Positions 26,264 to 35,098 of a stretch of DNA of 64,000 nucleotides are shown in pieces. Where the stretch lies: contig NZ_JODL01000003.1 of NCBI RefSeq assembly GCF_000718985.1, positions 1 to 64,000 of the forward strand. Reading direction: 5' to 3'. Every line of letters starts with the position of its first letter. Position 1 is the first letter of the stretch. The position numbers and the translations under genes were made by a program. The notes beneath the pieces were generated by a model. It did no database searches and was not told where the DNA came from. It saw only the letters and a list, made by a program, of their open reading frames with translations. This DNA comes from Streptomyces megasporus (GTDB taxonomy: Bacteria > Actinomycetota > Actinomycetes > Streptomycetales > Streptomycetaceae).

Positions 26264-26433
26264 ACCTCACCGGCACCCTTGCCGGGAGCGGGCGAGGCGG
26301 TGGGCGGGAGTGCTGCCACCCTACGCGCGCGGGGGGTGACCGGGTAGGCCGGACGACCGTGTGGGGGCCGGACGGCCGGGGTGGCGGGCACGGGGCGAGA
26401 TAAGGTCTCCCCGAGACACAGGAGGTTCCTCGG

Positions 26434-27249
26434 TTGTTGTACGGCGTCATGAAGCTCTCCGTCGGGAACGGGCTCAAACTCGCCTTCCGCCCCTGGGTGG
26501 AGGGTCTGGAGAACATTCCCGCCGAGGGGCCGGCCATCCTGGCGAGCAACCACCTGTCGTTCTCCGACTCCTTCTTCCTGCCCGCCGTCCTCGACCGCAA
26601 GGTCACCTTCATCGCCAAGGCCGAGTACTTCACCACACCGGGGATCAAGGGCAGGCTGACGGCCGCGTTCTTCAAGGGCGTCGGCCAACTCCCGGTGGAC
26701 CGTTCGGGTGCGCGCGGCGCCGGCGAGGCCGCGATCAGGAGCGGCATCCAGGTGCTGGAACGCGGTGAGCTGTTCGGCATCTACCCCGAGGGCACCCGCT
26801 CCCCGGACGGCCGCCTCTACCGCGGCAAGCCGGGCGGTCTGGCCCGGGTGGCGCTGGCCACCGGGGCGCCGGTCATCCCGGTGGCGATGATCGACACCGA
26901 GAAGATCCAGCCGCCGGGCAAGGTCGTCCCGAAGCTGATGCGGCCCGGCATCCGGATCGGCAGGCCGCTGGACTTCAACCGCTACCAGGGCATGGAGGGC
27001 GACCGCTTCGTCCTGCGGTCGCTCACCGACGAGGTCATGTACGAGATCATGAAGCTCTCCGGCCAGGAGTACGTGGACATGTACGCCACGGCGGCCAAGC
27101 GGCAGATCGCCGAACGGGAGAAGGCCGAGAAGGCAGGGAAGGCCGTCAAGGGGACGAAGGCCGTCAAGGCCGTCAAGGGGGCGGAGGCCGTCGAGGAGGC
27201 GGAGGCCGAGGGGACCGGGGTCCCGGACGGGCCGGGACAGGCGGCCTGA
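26434..27249 (+). CDS. plsC: 1-acyl-sn-glycerol-3-phosphate acyltransferase
   Basis: A 271-residue membrane-associated acyltransferase making phosphatidic acid from lysophosphatidic acid and acyl-CoA/ACP. The HX4D motif is NHLSFSD (His40, Asp45) and the acceptor-binding EGTR is at 119-122. The TTG start has AGGAGG about eight bases upstream; an ATG five codons later is the alternative. The last 45 residues form a Lys/Ala/Glu/Val repeat (KAVKGTKAVKAVKG...) unlike typical PlsC ends, possibly a disordered or membrane-binding tail. Mycobacterial Rv2182c is the positional equivalent. It runs 31 bases ahead of the histidine kinase gene. Confidence 0.93.
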   Translation: MLYGVMKLSVGNGLKLAFRPWVEGLENIPAEGPAILASNHLSFSDSFFLPAVLDRKVTFIAKAEYFTTPGIKGRLTAAFFKGVGQLPVDRSGARGAGEAAIRSGIQVLERGELFGIYPEGTRSPDGRLYRGKPGGLARVALATGAPVIPVAMIDTEKIQPPGKVVPKLMRPGIRIGRPLDFNRYQGMEGDRFVLRSLTDEVMYEIMKLSGQEYVDMYATAAKRQIAEREKAEKAGKAVKGTKAVKAVKGAEAVEEAEAEGTGVPDGPGQAA

Positions 27250-27280
27250 GAGCCGCCGGGGGGAACGGGGGGGGGGACCA

Positions 27281-28534
27281 ATGGCCGCGAGGATGTCGGT
27301 CGAGCAGCCGCTGTGGAGCGCTCTGACCGCGTACCGCGTGCTCACCATGGGGTACGCCCTGGCGCTGTACGCCCACGCCTACGACGAGTACGCCCACCCC
27401 CTCGGCGCGGGCGCCTACCTGGCCGTCCTCGCCGTGTGGACGCTCGCGACCGTCCGGCGGGTGTCCTCCGCCGAGCGCTGCACCCTGCCCTTCCTGACCG
27501 TCGACCTGACCATCGCCGTCACCGGCATCCTGGTGACGCCCCTGGTGGACACCGCCGAGCGCATCGAGGCGGGCGGCCCCACTCTGCCGACCATATGGAC
27601 GGCGGGCGCGGTGCTCGGCTTCGCCATCAAGAAGGGCTGGCGGTGGGCCGCCGGAGCCTCGGCGCTGGTCGGCGCGGCCAATGTGGTCGCGGCGGGCGGC
27701 TTCGCACAGGACACCGTCCACAACGTGCTGCTGGTGTGCATCGCCAGCATCGCCATCGGCTACGTCGTCGAGGTGGCCCGCGCCAGCGAGCGCACCCTCG
27801 CCCGCGCACTGCGGATCGAGGCCGCCACCCGCGAGCGGGAGCGCCTCGCCCGGGACATCCACGACAGCGTCCTCCAGGTGCTGGCCATGGTGCAGCGCCG
27901 GGGCGCGGCCATCGGCGGCGAGGCGGCCGAACTGGGGCGGATGGCGGGGGAGCAGGAGGCGGCGCTGCGCACGCTGGTCTCCAGCGGCGTGGTGCCCGAG
28001 GTCCCCGCGCCCCGCGCCGGAGCCGCGGCCGTCGGGCACGGGGCCTTTGCCGCGCTCGACGGGCCGGGGGACGGGCCGGGCGCGTTCGACGGGCCGGAGA
28101 ACGGCGCGACGTGCGACGTGCGCGCGCTGCTGTCCGCGTACGCCGGTCCCCAGGTCTCCTTCGCGGAGCCGGGAGCCCCGGTTCCGTTGCCCGCCACGGC
28201 GGCCGGGGAACTGGCGGCGGCGGTCGGCGCCGCCCTGGACAATGTGCGCAAGCACGCGCGGGGCCCGGCGGGGGAGGAGGCACAGGCGTGGATCCTGTTG
28301 GAGGACGAGCCGGACGCCGTGGTGGTGACCGTCCGGGACGACGGACCCGGCATCCCGCCCGGCCGGCTGGAGGACGCCGAGGCCGAGGGACGGATGGGCG
28401 TGGCGCTGTCCATCCGCGGCCGGCTGCGGGACCTGGGCGGCACCGCGGAGCTGGTGTCGGTGCCGGGTCAGGGAACGGAAGTCGAGTTGAGGGTGCCCAA
28501 GGATGAGCAGCGGGACGACCGGCGAGACCGGTGA
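27281..28534 (+). CDS. macS: sensor histidine kinase, MacS-like
   Basis: A 417-residue membrane kinase. Five or six hydrophobic segments occupy about 15-165 (YRVLTMGYALALYAHAY, then the LPTIWTAGAVLGFAIKK segment), followed by a dimerisation/phosphoacceptor helix with His194 in ARDIHDSVLQVLAMVQRRG (HisKA_3 class) and an HATPase domain with LDNVRKHA (N box) and DDGPGIPPGR (G1). The ATG here or one four codons later is possible. It matches the kinase of the S. coelicolor MacRS system by order (next to pfkA) and type; that symbol is from memory. The response regulator starts inside its 3' end (32-base overlap). Confidence 0.85.
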   Translation: MAARMSVEQPLWSALTAYRVLTMGYALALYAHAYDEYAHPLGAGAYLAVLAVWTLATVRRVSSAERCTLPFLTVDLTIAVTGILVTPLVDTAERIEAGGPTLPTIWTAGAVLGFAIKKGWRWAAGASALVGAANVVAAGGFAQDTVHNVLLVCIASIAIGYVVEVARASERTLARALRIEAATRERERLARDIHDSVLQVLAMVQRRGAAIGGEAAELGRMAGEQEAALRTLVSSGVVPEVPAPRAGAAAVGHGAFAALDGPGDGPGAFDGPENGATCDVRALLSAYAGPQVSFAEPGAPVPLPATAAGELAAAVGAALDNVRKHARGPAGEEAQAWILLEDEPDAVVVTVRDDGPGIPPGRLEDAEAEGRMGVALSIRGRLRDLGGTAELVSVPGQGTEVELRVPKDEQRDDRRDR

Positions 28535-29225
28535 GCGGGACGGGCTGCGGCCCGTGCGGGTGATGGTCGTCGACGACCACCCGATGTGGCGGGACGCGGT
28601 CGCCCGCGACCTGTCCGAGGCCGGCTTCGAGGTGGTGGCCACGGCCGGGGACGGCCCGCAGGCCGTGCGGCGGGCCCAGGCCACCGAGCCGGACGTGTTG
28701 ATCCTCGACCTCAACCTGCCCGGCCTGCCGGGCGTCGAGGTCTGCCGACGGCTCGTCGGGTCGGGCTCGGGCTCCGGCACGGCCTCCGCGCCGCGGGTGC
28801 TGGTGCTCTCCGCGAGCGGCGAGCACGCGGACGTGCTGGAGGCGGTGAAGTCCGGGGCGACCGGCTACCTGGTGAAGTCGGCGAGCACCGAGGAACTGCT
28901 GGAGGCCGTGCGCCGCACGGCCGCCGGCGACCCGGTGTTCACCCCGGGCCTGGCCGGTCTGGTGCTCGGCGAGTACCGGCGGTTGGCCGGCCGGGCCGAG
29001 CCGAGGAAGCCCGACGAGCCGGCCGCGCCGCGGTTGACCGAACGGGAGACCGAGGTGCTGCGGCTGGTCGCCAAGGGCCTGTCGTACAAGCAGATCGCCG
29101 AGCGGCTGGTGATCTCGCACCGCACCGTGCAGAACCACGTGCAGAACACCCTCGGCAAACTCCAGCTCCACAACCGCGTGGAACTGGTGCGCTACGCGAT
29201 CGAGCGCGGTCTGGACGACGACTGA
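28503..29225 (+). CDS. macR: NarL/LuxR-family response regulator, MacR-like
   Basis: A 240-residue two-domain regulator. The receiver domain has the acidic pair in VVDDHPMW, phosphoacceptor Asp69 in LILDLNLPG, the Ser in LVLSASGEH and Lys in GYLVKSAS. The LuxR helix-turn-helix is LTERETEVLRLVAKGLSYKQIAERLVISHRTVQNHVQ. It overlaps the kinase gene. MacR of S. coelicolor binds TGAGTACNNGTACTCA-type sites in front of membrane and lipoprotein genes; a related half-site cluster occurs in this window upstream of the CrtI-like gene. Confidence 0.86.
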   Translation: MSSGTTGETGERDGLRPVRVMVVDDHPMWRDAVARDLSEAGFEVVATAGDGPQAVRRAQATEPDVLILDLNLPGLPGVEVCRRLVGSGSGSGTASAPRVLVLSASGEHADVLEAVKSGATGYLVKSASTEELLEAVRRTAAGDPVFTPGLAGLVLGEYRRLAGRAEPRKPDEPAAPRLTERETEVLRLVAKGLSYKQIAERLVISHRTVQNHVQNTLGKLQLHNRVELVRYAIERGLDDD

Positions 29226-29422
29226 GCCCCCTTCCCGCCTCCCGGACGTCCCTCTCCGGGTTCCTTCCCGGCGGCTTTCCGGCGTTCCGTCGCCCCTGAC
29301 GGGCGGGCGGCCACTAGCGTGACCGGGCGGGACGGCCGGTGACCCGCCGGGTTCGGGGGGACCCGCACGGGGGAAGCCGGAGGGTGCCGGAATCCGGGAA
29401 TCCAGGCGGAGAAGGGAATCTC

Positions 29423-30457
29423 ATGCGGGTCGGAGTGCTGACCGGTGGCAGTGACTGCCCCGGACTCAACGCGGCGCTGCGCGCGGTCGTCCGCAAGGGC
29501 GTCCAGGAGTACGGCGACGAGTTCGTCGGATTCCGCGACGGCTGGCGCGGCGTCATGCGGGACGAGACCGTGACGCTCGACATCCCCGCGGTGCGCGGCA
29601 CCCTGCCTCGCGGCGGCACCATCCTGGGCTCCTCGCGCACCAACCCCTTCCAGGAGGACGAGGGGGTCGAACGGGTGCTGGGCACGCTCGCCCGCCACGA
29701 GGTGGAGGGGCTGATCGTGGTCGGCGGCACCGCGACGCTCGGCATCGCGGCCCGGTTCGCCGAGGAGCACGGAGTCCCCCTCGTCGGCGTCCCCAAGACC
29801 ATCGACAACGACATCTCCCTGACCGACTACACCGTCGGCTTCGACACCGCCGTCGGCATCGTCACCGAGACCATCGACCGACTGCACACCACCGCCGAGT
29901 CCCACAAGCGGGTGCTGGTGGTGGAGGTGATGGGGCGCAGCGCCGGATGGATCGCCCTCCACGCGGGCCTGGCGGGCGGGGCCAACTGCATCCTCGTCCC
30001 CGAGCAGCCCTTCAGCGTCCAGCGGGTGTGCGAGTGGGTCGAGTCCCGGTTCCGCGCCACCTACGCCCCGATCGTCGTCATCGCCGACAGCGCCCTGCCG
30101 GACCCGGCCGAGATCGCCCTGCCCGGCGCCACGCCCCTGCCGGGGAGCGACTCCCGCGTCCGGCTCTCGGGCGTGGGCGAGTGGCTGGGGAAGGAGATCG
30201 AGCGGCGCACCGGCAAGGAGTCCCGCACCACCGTGCTCGGCTACATCCAGCGCGGCGGCTCCCCCAGCCCGTTCGACCGCTGGCTGGCCACCCGGTTCGG
30301 CCTGCACGCGATCGACGCGGTGCACGAGGCCGACTGGGGTGCGATGGTGGCCCTGCAGAACACCCGGATCACCCGTGTGCGGCTGGTCGACGCGACCGCC
30401 TCGCTGAAGACGGTCGACCCGGAGCTGTACCGGGAGGCGAGCGTCTTCTTCGGCTGA
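29423..30457 (+). CDS. pfkA: 6-phosphofructokinase with atypical donor-site residues
   Basis: A 344-residue PfkA-family enzyme of glycolysis (fructose 6-phosphate to fructose 1,6-bisphosphate). Conserved parts: GGSDCPGLNA, the catalytic PKTIDNDI loop, the MGRSAGWIA substrate segment and GYIQRGGSPSPFDR. The donor-site loop reads GGTATL: positions equivalent to E. coli Asp103 and Gly104 are Thr103 and Ala104, and Lys125 stands where PPi-type enzymes carry Lys. So ATP versus pyrophosphate use cannot be assigned from sequence. The ATG is in front of a downstream hairpin-terminated single-gene unit. Confidence 0.92.
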   Translation: MRVGVLTGGSDCPGLNAALRAVVRKGVQEYGDEFVGFRDGWRGVMRDETVTLDIPAVRGTLPRGGTILGSSRTNPFQEDEGVERVLGTLARHEVEGLIVVGGTATLGIAARFAEEHGVPLVGVPKTIDNDISLTDYTVGFDTAVGIVTETIDRLHTTAESHKRVLVVEVMGRSAGWIALHAGLAGGANCILVPEQPFSVQRVCEWVESRFRATYAPIVVIADSALPDPAEIALPGATPLPGSDSRVRLSGVGEWLGKEIERRTGKESRTTVLGYIQRGGSPSPFDRWLATRFGLHAIDAVHEADWGAMVALQNTRITRVRLVDATASLKTVDPELYREASVFFG

Positions 30458-30522
30458 CCCCCACCGGCTTCGGCCGACCCCTGCCGGCCGCCGAGGGGCG
30501 TGCCCGACGGCACACCCCCACA

Positions 30523-30551
30523 GGCGGCCCCGACACCTCGCCGGGGCCGCC
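30523..30551. terminator. hairpin terminator between pfkA and trpE(G)
   Basis: A 10-bp perfect stem (GGCGGCCCCG / CGGGGCCGCC) with a 9-base loop between convergent genes, ten bases from the trpE(G) stop. Confidence 0.65.
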
Positions 30552-30560
30552 CCGACCGGA

Positions 30561-32519
30561 TCAGACCGGCACCGCGGCCAGCAGCTCGGCGACGATCGTC
30601 GAGCCCTCCAGCGTCAGCACCGACTCCGGGTGGAACTGCACACCGGCGAAGTGGGGACCGCGCAGCGCGTGGACGTCCCCGCTGATCGGGTCGCGGCTCA
30701 GCTCCACCCGACGCGCGGCCAACTCCCGTGCCGTCGCCTCGTCGCAGCGCGCGGTGAAGGAGTTGTAGAAGCCGACGGTCCGCTCCGTGCCGAACAGGTC
30801 GATCCGCTCCTGGGCGCCTTGGTACGGCTCGTCCTTGCGGACCAGCTCCAGCCCCAGCTCGGCGGCGAGCAGCTCGTGCCCCAGACAGATCCCCAGCAGC
30901 CCGTGCCGGTGCTCGCGCAGCAGGTCGGCGGCGAGCGAGCGCAGCAGACGCACCCTGGGATCGGTCGTGTCCCGGGGATCGCCGGGGCCGGGACCGAGCA
31001 CGACCGGACCGGTGTGGCCGAGCGCCGCCTCGCGCAGCCCCGGCTCGTCGTACCGCCGCACCGTCACCTCCGGGCCGGCGGAGCGCAGCAGGTGGGCCAG
31101 CATCGAGGTGAAGGTGTCCTCGCCGTCGACGACCAGCACCTCGCCGCGGAGCGTGCCGCGGTCGGCGGTGGTCCGCATCCGCAGCCAGAAGGGGGCGAGG
31201 TCGGCGCGCCGCGCGTCCAGGGCGGCCCGGACCCGGGGGTCGTCCGCCAACCTCGGCCGCGCCGGGACCTCCTCGGGACGCTTCGGGCCGGGGCGCACCC
31301 CCAGCGCGGTCAGCACCCCGGCGGCCTTGGCGTGGGTCTCGGCGACCTCGCTCGCCGGATCGGAGGCGCGCACCAGCGTGGCGCCCACCGACACTCCCAG
31401 CCGTCCGGTGGCCGCGTCGATGTCGGCGGTGCGGATGAGGATGGGGGAGTCCAGGGTCTGGGCGCCGCCGTCGTCCCGGCCGAGCAGCGCCAGCGCGCCC
31501 GCGTAGTAGCCGCGTCCGCCCGTCTCGTGCCGCTCGATCACCCGACAGGCGTTCTCCACCGGGCTGCCGGTGACGGTCGCGGCGAACATCGTCTCGCGCA
31601 GCACGTCGCGGACGTCCAGCGTGCTGCGCCCGCGCAGTTCGTACTCGGTGTGCGCCAGGTGCGCCATCTCCCGCAGCCGGGGCCCGACCACCACCCCGCC
31701 CATGTCGCCGACGGTGCACATCATCTTCAGCTCCTCGTCGACGACCATCGACAGCTCCTCGGTCTCCTTGCGGTCGCCGAGGAACGCCAGCAGGTCCTCC
31801 ACCGTCGGCCCGCCCGCGGGGTGACGGTAGGTGCCGCTGATCGGGTTCATCACCACGGTGCCGCCGCTCATCCGGACGTGGACCTCCGGGCTGGCCCCCA
31901 CCAGCGTCCGCTCCCCGGTGTGCACCACGTACGTCCAGTACGCCCCGCGCTCCCCGGCCAGCAGCCGTCGGAACAGGGCCAGCGCGTCGGCCCGGCCGTA
32001 GCCCTCGATCACTCCCCGGTAGGTGCGGCGGACGACGAAGTTGGCGCCCTCGCCGGCGCCGATCTCGTCCTCCACGACCCGGCGCACGATTTCCTCGTAC
32101 TCCTCGTCGGTCACGTCGAAGCCGCCCTCGTCGACCCGGACCGCGTGCCGGGGCAGCGCGGCCATCACCGCGTCCAGGGGGAGTTCACGGGTGACGGTGG
32201 GGACCAGGACGGACAGCGGGGTGCCGTCGTCGGTGACGTCGAAGCCGCGTTCGCGGATCTGCCGGAACGGCACCAGGGCGAGGGCGGGGACCTCCCCGAC
32301 GGGGAGGTCGGCCAGGCGTTCCACCTCGGTGACCGGTCCGATCAGCGCTTCCACGGTGTGCTCGTCCCGGCCCGGAGTGCGCCGCCGCAACAGCGCGAAG
32401 GGCGGGCAGTCGTCCTCCAGCAACCGTGCGACCAGGGCGCTCGCGGCGTCCTGCGGGGTTCGGGCGTCCCGGGTGTCACGGGCGCCCGGGACGCTTTGGG
32501 GGTGCTCGGGGTGTGCCAT
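30561..32519 (-). CDS. trpE: fused anthranilate synthase TrpE-TrpG
   Basis: A 652-residue fusion. The first about 450 residues are the chorismate-binding anthranilate synthase domain (PISGTYRHPAGGP, ELSMVVDEELKMMC, TVTGSPVENACRVIE, GYYAGALALLG, with active Glu and His positions). The rest is a class I glutamine amidotransferase with LGPGPGDP, the nucleophile Cys in LLGICLGHELLAAE and the HPES catalytic His/Glu. It converts chorismate and glutamine to anthranilate. The ATG is supported by AAGGA. This fused form is the actinomycete/PhzE-like arrangement. It is controlled by the attenuator immediately upstream and divergent from class II DAHP synthase. Confidence 0.94.
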   Translation of the reverse strand: MAHPEHPQSVPGARDTRDARTPQDAASALVARLLEDDCPPFALLRRRTPGRDEHTVEALIGPVTEVERLADLPVGEVPALALVPFRQIRERGFDVTDDGTPLSVLVPTVTRELPLDAVMAALPRHAVRVDEGGFDVTDEEYEEIVRRVVEDEIGAGEGANFVVRRTYRGVIEGYGRADALALFRRLLAGERGAYWTYVVHTGERTLVGASPEVHVRMSGGTVVMNPISGTYRHPAGGPTVEDLLAFLGDRKETEELSMVVDEELKMMCTVGDMGGVVVGPRLREMAHLAHTEYELRGRSTLDVRDVLRETMFAATVTGSPVENACRVIERHETGGRGYYAGALALLGRDDGGAQTLDSPILIRTADIDAATGRLGVSVGATLVRASDPASEVAETHAKAAGVLTALGVRPGPKRPEEVPARPRLADDPRVRAALDARRADLAPFWLRMRTTADRGTLRGEVLVVDGEDTFTSMLAHLLRSAGPEVTVRRYDEPGLREAALGHTGPVVLGPGPGDPRDTTDPRVRLLRSLAADLLREHRHGLLGICLGHELLAAELGLELVRKDEPYQGAQERIDLFGTERTVGFYNSFTARCDEATARELAARRVELSRDPISGDVHALRGPHFAGVQFHPESVLTLEGSTIVAELLAAVPV

Positions 32520-32589
32520 GGCGGGTCCTTCCGTCCGTCTTCCGTGGGGGAGGGGACGGCCCGCGCTCCGGGTGCCCGTGCGGACACGA

Positions 32590-32616
32590 CGAAGGCCGCC
32601 CCTCGGGCGGCCTTCG
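32590..32616 (-). terminator. trp attenuator terminator hairpin
   Basis: On the minus strand CGAAGGCCGCCC (32616-32605) pairs perfectly with GGGCGGCCTTCG (32601-32590), followed by TCGTGTC. It lies between the leader peptide and trpE(G). Its 5' arm GGCCGCC can alternatively pair with CGGCGGCC (32652-32645, region 2 of the leader), and region 2 can also pair with GGCCGCCG (32681-32674) just before the Trp codons. This is the 1:2, 2:3, 3:4 scheme of a trp attenuator. Confidence 0.88.
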
Positions 32617-32638
32617 CGTTGGTTCGTGGGTGCGCGCG

Positions 32639-32713
32639 TCAGTGGGCCGCCGGAGAGGCGGGCCACCACCAGGCGGCGGCCGTGACGGCCACCGACGTCG
32701 TCTGCGCGAACAT
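32639..32713 (-). CDS. trpL: tryptophan leader peptide
   Basis: A 24-codon reading frame upstream of trpE(G): it begins MFAQTTSVAV and has three consecutive Trp codons (TGG x3 at 32671-32663, residues 15-17), then PASPAAH and a TGA. The ATG starts seven bases after TAGGGT (32726-32721), so the leader peptide is probably read from a leaderless mRNA. When charged tRNA-Trp is scarce a ribosome would stall at the Trp codons and free region 2 to form the antiterminator. Trp attenuation of a trpE gene has been described in S. venezuelae, which supports the call. Confidence 0.9.
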   Translation of the reverse strand: MFAQTTSVAVTAAAWWWPASPAAH

Positions 32714-32720
32714 GTCCCGC

Positions 32721-32726
32721 ACCCTA
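32721..32726 (-). promoter_or_regulatory. -10 element of the trpL-trpE(G) transcript
   Basis: TAGGGT on the minus strand is spaced seven bases from the leader-peptide ATG. No convincing -35 hexamer is seen at 17-18 bases. The divergent DAHP synthase has its own -10 (TAATCT, 32801-32806), so the two promoters are about 75 bases apart and back to back. Confidence 0.6.
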
Positions 32727-32803
32727 CCCGACCCGCCCGACCTCCGGAGTCCTCCGTCTCACTCTTCGGGCAGATGGGATGAACCCGGGGGAGCGGCCCG
32801 TAA

Positions 32804-34162
<1,359 letters not shown>

Positions 34163-34189
34163 GCCGCCGGTGACCCGCCGAACGGCGCG

Positions 34190-34228
34190 CCCGTGGGGCG
34201 CGGATCACAGCGATCCGCGCCCCACGGG
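34190..34228 (+). terminator. 17-bp hairpin terminator after DAHP synthase
   Basis: CCCGTGGGGCGCGGATC pairs perfectly with GATCCGCGCCCCACGGG across a 5-base loop. Confidence 0.82.
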
Positions 34229-34294
34229 CCTGTCACGGGCCGGCGCGACCTGATCCCCGCGCGTGGGGACCGTGGTCGGACGCGCGTCCTCACA

Positions 34295-34342
34295 CCGGCA
34301 CCGCGCCGACACGGCACCGGCACGGCACCGGCACCGGCACCG
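34295..34342. repeat. CGGCACC short tandem repeat
   Basis: Roughly six imperfect copies of CGGCACC/CGGCAC between the DAHP synthase terminator and the molybdopterin oxidoreductase gene. Intergenic low-complexity DNA; no coding evidence around it. The rest of this 227-base gap (34229-34455) shows only an AT-rich patch near 34360-34400. Confidence 0.6.
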
Positions 34343-34455
34343 CGCCGTGGTGCTGTGAACGGTATATGGCCCGTAAGGCACTTTTTCTGATGAATCGTGG
34401 AGATGGTGGGAGGGTGTGGTCATCGGCCCCCTCCGCGGTCTGTCACCATGGAGGC

Positions 34456-35079
34456 ATGGTTCAGCCGGAAAGCCGCGAAGGGGAGCGACCGCAGCTTCCG
34501 CCGGGGCAACGGCTCCAGCGCGGCTGGCCGGTGACGCACTATGGCCCGGTCCCCAGGTTCCGGCCCGAACGCTGGGAGTTCCGCGTCTTCGGGGCCACCG
34601 CCGACGGCGGCACGCACCGCTGGAACCACGAGGAGTTCTCCGCGCTGCCCTACGAGACCGTGGTCGGCGACTTCCACTGCGTCACCCGGTTCAGCATGGT
34701 GGACGTCGAGTGGGGCGGGGTGACGGCCCGCACCGTCCTCGAACTGGCGCCGCCCGCGCCCGAGGTCACCCATGTGATGGTCTGGGCCGAGTACGGGTAC
34801 AGCGCGAACCTGCGGCTCTCGGACTTCACGGCCGAGGACGCGATCTTCGCCACCCACCGGGCCGGCGAGCCCCTCACCGCCGAACACGGTTTCCCGGTAC
34901 GGCTGATCGTGCCGCACCTGTACGCCTGGAAGGGCCCCAAGTGGGTGCGGGGCGTGGAGTACATGACCGCCGACCGCCGGGGCTTCTGGGAGGAGCGGGG
35001 GTACCACAACATCGGCGACCCCTGGCGCGAGCAGCGCTACTCCTACCAGGAGGAGCCGGGCGACGGGCCCGAGTTGTAG
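34456..35079 (+). CDS. sulfite-oxidase-like molybdopterin oxidoreductase
   Basis: A 207-residue single-domain protein of the oxidoreductase molybdopterin-binding (SUOX/YedY) fold. The Mo-ligating Cys is in DFHCVTRFS, with the DVEWGGV segment before helix formation and YSANLRLSDF, ARRG-like HGFPVRLIVPHLYAWKGPKWVRGVEY as the conserved cofactor-binding core. No Tat signal, so it appears cytoplasmic. Substrate unknown. The start is uncertain: this ATG matches the natural beginning MVQPESREGERPQLPPGQ, but the purine-rich stretch upstream is unusually close. It converges on nfo with a 19-base gap. Confidence 0.85.
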   Translation: MVQPESREGERPQLPPGQRLQRGWPVTHYGPVPRFRPERWEFRVFGATADGGTHRWNHEEFSALPYETVVGDFHCVTRFSMVDVEWGGVTARTVLELAPPAPEVTHVMVWAEYGYSANLRLSDFTAEDAIFATHRAGEPLTAEHGFPVRLIVPHLYAWKGPKWVRGVEYMTADRRGFWEERGYHNIGDPWREQRYSYQEEPGDGPEL

Positions 35080-35098
35080 GCCGGCGCCTCGGTTCCGC

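Noticed and set aside
30561-32669. A 702-residue version of TrpE(G) starting 50 codons upstream
   Set aside because: The extra part runs through the leader peptide region and attenuator hairpin in another frame; the ATG at 32519 has a good ribosome binding site.
34295-34342. Possible CRISPR-like array
   Set aside because: The repeat unit is only six to seven bases with no spacers of constant length and no cas gene; it is a simple repeat.
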